Assembly: GCA_009925805.1 (NCBI GenBank)
Contig: RFQF01000015.1
Span: 1 to 19,706, forward strand
Source of the DNA: Flavobacteriia bacterium
GTDB lineage: Bacteria > Bacteroidota > Bacteroidia > Flavobacteriales_D > Crocinitomicaceae
DNA length: 19,706 bases
Direction of reading: 5' to 3'
Shown: positions 15,134 to 19,706 of the stretch, piece after piece
Layout: every line of letters begins with the position of its first letter
Position numbering within the stretch: position 1 is the stretch's first letter
Translations under genes and position numbers: made by a program
Notes under the pieces: model-generated
The model's database searches: none
What the model was told of the DNA's origin: nothing
The model's input: the letters and a program-made list of their open reading frames with translations, nothing else

Positions 15134-16129
15134 TTAAGACGTTTTGCGCCCAGTGACCGAAGTGATTATTGCAACAGCCAAAATCCCAAGGATTATTCCC
15201 AGAGAAAGCAAATTATGGATATCAAAGAAAGGCGCAGCAACCATTTTGAAACCTATGAACGCCAAAATAATTGACAGTCCAATACTTAAATTTTGGAATT
15301 TTTCCAGTGAATTTGCCAACAGAAAAAACAAAGACCGTAATCCTAAAATCGCAAAAATGTTCGATGAGTATAAAATAAAAGGGTCATCCGGAGCAATCGT
15401 GAAAATAGCCGGAATGCTGTCAATTGCAAACAATAAATCCGTGGTTTCCACAATAACCAACACCATAAACAAGTGGGTAAAAAACAACTTACCTTTGGTG
15501 CGAACCCAAAACTGTTCATGATCATCGGTAGGGGTTACGTTGAAAAACTTCCGAACCAAACGCGCACCCAAGGACTCATTAAAATCTTGTTCCTCCTCTT
15601 TTTCTTTTGTTAGCAATGATTTTATCCCCCCGTAGAGTAAAATAATCCCAAAGAAGGTTATTAACACATTAATTTGCGAGAAACCTACTTCTGAATCACT
15701 GTGCGGAGGATTTACGAACTTCCAAAAAGGCGGCAAATACGTAAAGTGAATTAACCACGTTCCAGTAAAAATAAAGATCGCGCGCAACACCATCGCTCCA
15801 AAAATCCCCCAAAGGAGAATCTTGTGCTGCGCCTTCCCAGCAATGTTAAAAAAATTGAATACTAATAAAAACACAAATAAGTTATCCACCGACAAGGATT
15901 GTTCTATCCAATAAGCGGATTGAAACTGGGCGAATTGTTCGAATCCCTGCTCTACATAAATAAATAGGCTGAAAAGCATCGCCGTGCCTACCCAGATACA
16001 GGTCCATCGAAGCGCCTTTTTATTGCCCGGTGTTTCTGTGGAAAACTTCACCAAAGAACGTAGGTCGAGCCACATTAATCCTGCAATAAGCACCGCAAAT
16101 AGCAAATATACCAATTGATTTGAAGCCAT
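15134..16129 (-). CDS. TerC/Alx-family integral membrane protein
   Basis: An inner-membrane protein of the TerC family; Alx-type members have been linked to manganese export and some others to tellurite resistance. From ATG 16129 it has 331 residues, beginning MASNQLVYLLFAVLIAGLMW. Family motifs are seen in order: EQSLSVDNLFVFLLVF (76-91), VETTDLLFAIDSIPAIF (227-243, with the acidic Glu/Asp pairs), and FAILGLRSLFFLL (259-271). About eight or nine membrane segments are likely. A longer reading from ATG 16159 adds ten residues but spans the probable promoter at 16137-16144, so the downstream start is preferred. No tellurium-resistance cluster is present; ion transport is inferred from the family. 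Confidence 0.92.
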   Translation of the reverse strand: MASNQLVYLLFAVLIAGLMWLDLRSLVKFSTETPGNKKALRWTCIWVGTAMLFSLFIYVEQGFEQFAQFQSAYWIEQSLSVDNLFVFLLVFNFFNIAGKAQHKILLWGIFGAMVLRAIFIFTGTWLIHFTYLPPFWKFVNPPHSDSEVGFSQINVLITFFGIILLYGGIKSLLTKEKEEEQDFNESLGARLVRKFFNVTPTDDHEQFWVRTKGKLFFTHLFMVLVIVETTDLLFAIDSIPAIFTIAPDDPFILYSSNIFAILGLRSLFFLLANSLEKFQNLSIGLSIILAFIGFKMVAAPFFDIHNLLSLGIILGILAVAIITSVTGRKTS

Positions 16130-16136
16130 CGAACCG

Positions 16137-16144
16137 CAAAAGTA
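16137..16144 (-). promoter_or_regulatory. Bacteroidetes-type -7 promoter element before the TerC gene
   Basis: TACTTTTG on the minus strand matches TAnnTTTG and ends 7 nt before ATG 16129. It lies inside the reading frame if translation is taken from ATG 16159, which argues for the shorter protein. The identical octamer occurs before the next gene of this strand. Confidence 0.5.
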
Positions 16145-16193
16145 CGTAACAAATCGCATTGCCTCAAGGTAATTTTTGTAAATTAACCGCCCG

Positions 16194-16643
16194 ATGCATT
16201 ACCATACAAAAGCTTTTGCTGAATTTCTACCCCTTGAACTCTATCAAGTACTTCAATTGCGAAGCGAGGTTTTTGTGGTAGAACAAACCTGTATCTACCA
16301 AGATATGGATGGAAAAGACCTGAAGGCCTTGCATGTATTAGGAAAGCAACATGAGGACTTACTTTCCTACGCACGAATCCTTACGGAAGACCAAGCTCAA
16401 GGAGAAATCGCTGTTGGGCGCGTTATTGTTGCCCCGTCGCTTCGAGGTACGGGAGAAGGCCACCGCCTTATGGCCTATTGCTTATCGTATGTAGCGGAGC
16501 ATTTTGCAAATCCTTCCGTTAGGATCTCTGCCCAAGCACATCTCGTAACATTTTATGAAACCCATGGATTCCAATCAACAGGAAAGAATTACTTAGAAGA
16601 TGGAATTCCCCATTGTGAAATGCTCTATACCCCAATTCAATGA
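16194..16643 (+). CDS. GNAT-family N-acetyltransferase, ElaA type
   Basis: A 149-residue cytoplasmic protein of the ElaA branch of GNAT acetyltransferases. Seen: LRSEVFVVEQTCIYQDMDGK at ~23-42 (the ElaA signature with the V-V-E-Q, Cys and D-x-D-G-K-D spacing), then IAVGRVIVAP followed by SLRGTGEGHRLM, the acetyl-CoA pyrophosphate loop, then AQAHLVTFYETHGF and FxxxGKNYLEDGIPHCEM at the end. The acceptor substrate is not known. The stop overlaps the M13 peptidase start (ATGA), suggesting coupled translation. It is divergent from the TerC gene across 64 bp. Confidence 0.93.
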   Translation: MHYHTKAFAEFLPLELYQVLQLRSEVFVVEQTCIYQDMDGKDLKALHVLGKQHEDLLSYARILTEDQAQGEIAVGRVIVAPSLRGTGEGHRLMAYCLSYVAEHFANPSVRISAQAHLVTFYETHGFQSTGKNYLEDGIPHCEMLYTPIQ

Positions 16644-18688
16644 TGAAAAATATTCCTTATTTATGCTGTGCCGTGCTCTTGATCACCGCTTGCAAACCTG
16701 CTAAGACTGTTAGTGTTCAACCACCGAATGTTTCCTTATTTTCTACGGTATCGTTGAACTTAATGGATACCACCATCGCACCCCAGGACGATTTCTTTGC
16801 TTTTTGCAATGGTCAATGGATCAAAACTACGGAAATCCCTAAAAGTGAATCACGGTGGGGAAGTTTCAACGAACTGGAGCGCTCCAACAACGTAAAACTT
16901 ACCGAAATTTTGGAGGGCTTTGCAGCAAATCCTGGGGTAAAAGGAAGCATGCAGCAGCAGTTGGGTGCTTATTACGTTTCATTCATCCGCATGGCTCAAC
17001 GAGACTCCCTAGGCTTGGCACCCATTTTACCCCTTTTAAAAGAAATCAGCAGCATAAATCGAAAGGATTTTATTGTCCAACGCATTGCGGCTCAGCATCT
17101 TGAGGGAATTGAGAGTTCTTTTAGCTTTGGGATTGGGCAAGATTTAAAAAACAATGCTACCAATATTACCTACATAGGACAAGGAGGATTGGGCTTGCCG
17201 AACCGTGATTATTATTTGAAAGAAAATAAAAAAGACGTATTAGAGGCCTACCAAAAGCACGTGGCAAAGTGCTTTGAGCTCCTAGGAAATTCCCCTTTAG
17301 AAGCTGGAAAAATGGCCGCAAATGTGGTTGGGTTAGAACTCAAATTGGCCGACTCCATGCTGACTCCTGCGCAAGAACGCATTCCGGAAATGACCTACCA
17401 CAAACGATCGTTCAAACAAACCTCCGAACTTCTGGGCACTTTCGATTTTCGTTATTACCTATCCTTGCTCGGAGCTACCGTTCCCGATAGCTTAATTGTT
17501 TCCCATGAACCCTATTTATTGCGGTTCTCAAGCTTACTGGAAAGCGAACCCTTGGCCGTATGGAAAGACTACTTGCAATGGAAAACACTGAACCATTTTG
17601 CCGGTTCCTTGAATCAGGCCATGGTAGACTTGAATTTTGACTTTTATGGAAAAACCTTACGAGGTAAGAAAGAACAAAAACCGTTGAATGAGCAAGCGAT
17701 TTCAGAAATTACCAACCTGGAAATTGGCGCTTTACTTGGAAAGGCATTTGTGGAAAAACACTTTTCTCCTGCTGCACAAGAACGGGTAAATACTATGGTA
17801 GACCATCTTTTAGTGGTATTTCGCCAGCGAATTCAACACCTCGAATGGATGAGCCCTACCACCAAAGAACAAGCGATTACTAAGTTAGATGCGATCGGAA
17901 GAAAATTAGGTTTTCCCAATACGTGGGAAGATTTTTCATCCATTGCCTTGGATTCCAATGATTACCTTGGAAATGTCCGAACCGTGGCGCGATATTCCGT
18001 AAAAAAGAACTTGGCGGAACTCAATCAACCCGTGGATAAAACCAAATGGGGAATGCCCGCTCATATGGTCAATGCTTACTACCACCCTTTGCTGAATGAG
18101 ATTGCCTTCCCCGCAGGAATTATGCAGCCCCCCTTTTTTGATGTTTCCGCGGAGGACGCAGTAAATTACGGGCGTATCGGTATGGTCATTGGCCATGAGT
18201 TCACCCACGGATTCGATGACATGGGGTCGAAATTCGCGGCTAATGGAAGCTTTACCAATTGGTGGACGGAGGAAGACCGAAAATCCTTTGAGCAACGAAC
18301 CGCTTTATTAGGAGAAACCTTCGCTTCGTTTTGTCCGATGGAAGGCAATTGCGTGAATGCGGATTTAACCATGGGGGAAAACATTGCCGATTTAGGAGGG
18401 CTCACCATGGCGTATCATGCCTACACCCTAACCGACGAGTTTAAAAAGAATGAAAAAAGAGAAGGCTATACCCCGGCTCAACGCTTTTTTATTGCTTACG
18501 GACAACTTTGGAAAATCAAATATACCGATGCAGAAATGAAAAACCGCTTAGCGACCGACCCGCATTCACCGGGCATGTACCGCGTTAATGGGCCTTTGAA
18601 AAATTGTCCAGAATTCTTTGAAGCCTTTAAGGTCCCGGAAGGAAAGAGCATGCGCAATAAAGCTGGAAAACTGGCTAAAATCTGGTAA
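16640..18688 (+). CDS. M13-family (neprilysin/PepO-like) zinc metallopeptidase, lipoprotein
   Basis: 682 residues. The signal peptide ends in LITAC, making Cys18 the probable lipid anchor. The residues after it (KPAKTV) carry no acidic cluster, so a periplasm-facing location is more likely than the surface. Features in order: APQDDFFAFCNGQWIKTTEIP near 52-72, NAYYHPLLNEIAFPAGIMQPPFFD, the zinc site HEFTH (519-523), GENIADLGG with third ligand Glu580 and Asp584, and RVNGPLKNCPEFFEAF. The family's common C-terminal CxxW is replaced here: the protein ends KLAKIW. M13 enzymes cleave oligopeptides on the amino side of hydrophobic residues. ATG 16640 overlaps the ElaA stop; ATG 16643 is an equally possible start. 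Confidence 0.95.
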   Translation: MMKNIPYLCCAVLLITACKPAKTVSVQPPNVSLFSTVSLNLMDTTIAPQDDFFAFCNGQWIKTTEIPKSESRWGSFNELERSNNVKLTEILEGFAANPGVKGSMQQQLGAYYVSFIRMAQRDSLGLAPILPLLKEISSINRKDFIVQRIAAQHLEGIESSFSFGIGQDLKNNATNITYIGQGGLGLPNRDYYLKENKKDVLEAYQKHVAKCFELLGNSPLEAGKMAANVVGLELKLADSMLTPAQERIPEMTYHKRSFKQTSELLGTFDFRYYLSLLGATVPDSLIVSHEPYLLRFSSLLESEPLAVWKDYLQWKTLNHFAGSLNQAMVDLNFDFYGKTLRGKKEQKPLNEQAISEITNLEIGALLGKAFVEKHFSPAAQERVNTMVDHLLVVFRQRIQHLEWMSPTTKEQAITKLDAIGRKLGFPNTWEDFSSIALDSNDYLGNVRTVARYSVKKNLAELNQPVDKTKWGMPAHMVNAYYHPLLNEIAFPAGIMQPPFFDVSAEDAVNYGRIGMVIGHEFTHGFDDMGSKFAANGSFTNWWTEEDRKSFEQRTALLGETFASFCPMEGNCVNADLTMGENIADLGGLTMAYHAYTLTDEFKKNEKREGYTPAQRFFIAYGQLWKIKYTDAEMKNRLATDPHSPGMYRVNGPLKNCPEFFEAFKVPEGKSMRNKAGKLAKIW

Positions 18689-18705
18689 GATTCGTCGATT
18701 TAGCC
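18673..18705. terminator. Imperfect hairpin at the junction of convergent genes, possible terminator
   Basis: GGCTAAAATC (18673-18682) pairs with GATTTAGCC (18697-18705) apart from one bulged A, around a 14-nt loop. It spans the M13 stop codon in the 21-bp gap before the convergent S41 protease. No T-run follows, so efficiency is uncertain. Confidence 0.3.
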
Positions 18706-18709
18706 GGGG

Positions 18710-19706
18710 TTAATCGGCCAAATCAAAAGCCTCATAGGATTTATCCTTGAAGAGTTGTCGAGCTTTTTGAACCACCTCGTTAAGGTCGTTGAAAATTTGA
18801 TACGACTCACTGTATCCAAAAAGGTCTTGCGCAATATTGGACTTTAACCGTGTTCGAATGGCGTTTCCACTTATCTCGTAATCTTTCTCGTTGAAAACGA
18901 GTTTCGCATCGGCTTTGGCTACATACATGAAAAAATCATCCATACGTGTTTTGTCCATCGTAAAATCCGAAATAAATTTCTTCACATCCGGATACCGTTT
19001 TTTAAGTTCCTCGCGATGCGCATTAACATATTCTATGCTGTAAGAGTTTACATGCCCTCCTCGAATGAGGCTGCTATAATAATCCGTAACGTCGGTAGTA
19101 TCGAGCGGAACAAATACATCGGGCATAATTCCTCCTCCTCCATACACCAAGCGCTTCTTCACTTTGGTATAAAACTTCAGGGAATCCGGCAGTTTAATGG
19201 AGTCCGCGTGCTGAAATTCGCCATTCAAATAGCGCTGTGTTAGGTCTTTGCGGTAGGTTTCGACGTCTTGATACGGTTTTTGGATGAATCGTCCGGTAGG
19301 TGTATAGTAGCGTGCAATGGTAATACGCAACTCGCTCCCATCGGAAAGTGGCGTAGGGCGTTGTACGAGTCCTTTCCCAAAAGTTCTTCGCCCCACAATA
19401 AGACCTCGGTCCCAATCTTGAATAGCCCCGGATACAATTTCGCTGGCCGAGGCAGCATATTCATCCGTTAACACAATAAGGCCTCCGTTTTCCCAAAGTC
19501 CTTTTTTTTCCGCAAACAAATTGGATCTTGGTTGCGCTCTCCCGACAGAATACACGAGCAATTTATCGTCAGAAATGAACTCATCCAACACTCCTCGGGC
19601 AGCATCTAACAATCCTCCACCGTTCCCTTGAAGGTCAAAAATCAGATTTTTCATACCCTGCTTTTTAAGCGACCTTAAGGCTTCTTGAACTTCCTCCACG
19701 GTTGTT
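18710..19706 (-). CDS. S41-family C-terminal processing peptidase, N-terminus outside the window
   Basis: The frame runs off the right edge; the GTG at 19699 is internal, not the start. About 331 residues remain, from the end of the PDZ/protease core to the C-terminus. Seen: LIFDLQGNGGGLLDAARGVL (the S41 strand and oxyanion region), then LTDEYAASASEIVSGAIQD and GRRTFGKGLVQ. The first Ser of SASE and the Lys of GKG are 25 residues apart, the same spacing as the Ser/Lys dyad of E. coli Prc. RITIARYYTPTGRFIQ follows. A ~150-residue C-terminal extension after the core is usual for Bacteroidota members. These proteases trim or degrade periplasmic proteins. The signal peptide and PDZ domain should lie beyond the edge. 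Confidence 0.94.
   Translation of the reverse strand, partial: TTVEEVQEALRSLKKQGMKNLIFDLQGNGGGLLDAARGVLDEFISDDKLLVYSVGRAQPRSNLFAEKKGLWENGGLIVLTDEYAASASEIVSGAIQDWDRGLIVGRRTFGKGLVQRPTPLSDGSELRITIARYYTPTGRFIQKPYQDVETYRKDLTQRYLNGEFQHADSIKLPDSLKFYTKVKKRLVYGGGGIMPDVFVPLDTTDVTDYYSSLIRGGHVNSYSIEYVNAHREELKKRYPDVKKFISDFTMDKTRMDDFFMYVAKADAKLVFNEKDYEISGNAIRTRLKSNIAQDLFGYSESYQIFNDLNEVVQKARQLFKDKSYEAFDLAD

Noticed and set aside
15144..15521. A 125-codon plus-strand frame inside the TerC gene
   Set aside because: Antisense shadow of a well-conserved membrane protein; Lys/Ile-rich with no domain-like pattern.
16130..16193. Possible manganese riboswitch before the TerC gene, as seen for alx in E. coli
   Set aside because: The gap is 64 bp and shared with a divergent gene, and the promoter element sits 7 nt before the start, leaving no room for a structured leader.
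1..19706. tRNA, rRNA, CRISPR, insertion sequences, phage or defence genes
   Set aside because: Looked for on both strands; no cloverleaf-like segment, direct-repeat array, transposase or integrase motif was seen.

Overview
The window reads as ordinary chromosome of a Bacteroidota bacterium, most likely a member of the Flavobacteriales (the family cannot be fixed from sequence alone). Four things point there. Two proteins end in type IX secretion (T9SS) sorting domains: a type B domain at the left edge and a type A domain near 12.0-12.2 kb. There is a SusC-like/TonB-type outer-membrane barrel protein with a carboxypeptidase-regulatory N-terminus. The DnaG has lost most zinc ligands. TAnnTTTG promoter elements, the Bacteroidetes -7 consensus, sit just in front of several start codons. 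There are no tRNA, rRNA, CRISPR, integrase or transposase sequences, and no gap between genes exceeds about 160 bp.

Layout, left to right: (1) 2-139 (+): the tail of a secreted protein with a T9SS type B domain. (2) 297-3734 (-): an operon-like run of CBS/ACT-like protein, NAD kinase, secreted FKBP isomerase, and a cyclophilin-FKBP fusion lipoprotein with a His-rich tail. (3) 3787-4503 (+): pdxJ, divergent from (2) across 52 bp. (4) 4500-9837 (-): a tightly packed run of DUF58 protein, long-chain polyprenyl diphosphate synthase, MORN-type lipoprotein, DNA primase and MscS-type channel, mostly joined by ATGA or TAATG overlaps; its last stop codon overlaps that of pdxJ. (5) 9938-12244 (+): a 768-residue T9SS cargo with three homologous ~100-residue modules. 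(6) 12271-12293: a strong bidirectional terminator. (7) 12292-16129 (-): TerC-family membrane protein, TonB-type outer-membrane protein and a SUI1/YciH-type factor. (8) 16194-18688 (+): ElaA-type acetyltransferase overlapping an M13 metallopeptidase lipoprotein. (9) 18710-19706 (-): C-terminal part of an S41 processing protease.

The genes divide into core housekeeping (NAD kinase, PdxJ, DnaG, polyprenyl synthase, SUI1) and cell-envelope biology (prolyl isomerases, lipoproteins, T9SS cargo, outer-membrane barrel, M13 and S41 proteases). No defence, mobile or clearly new multi-gene system was found. The items most worth a second look are the double-headed isomerase with a metal-binding-like tail, the zinc-depleted primase, the three-module secreted protein with Ca-binding-like loops, the probable surface-export signal on the MORN lipoprotein, and the very short promoter-to-start spacing that also resets the TerC start codon.
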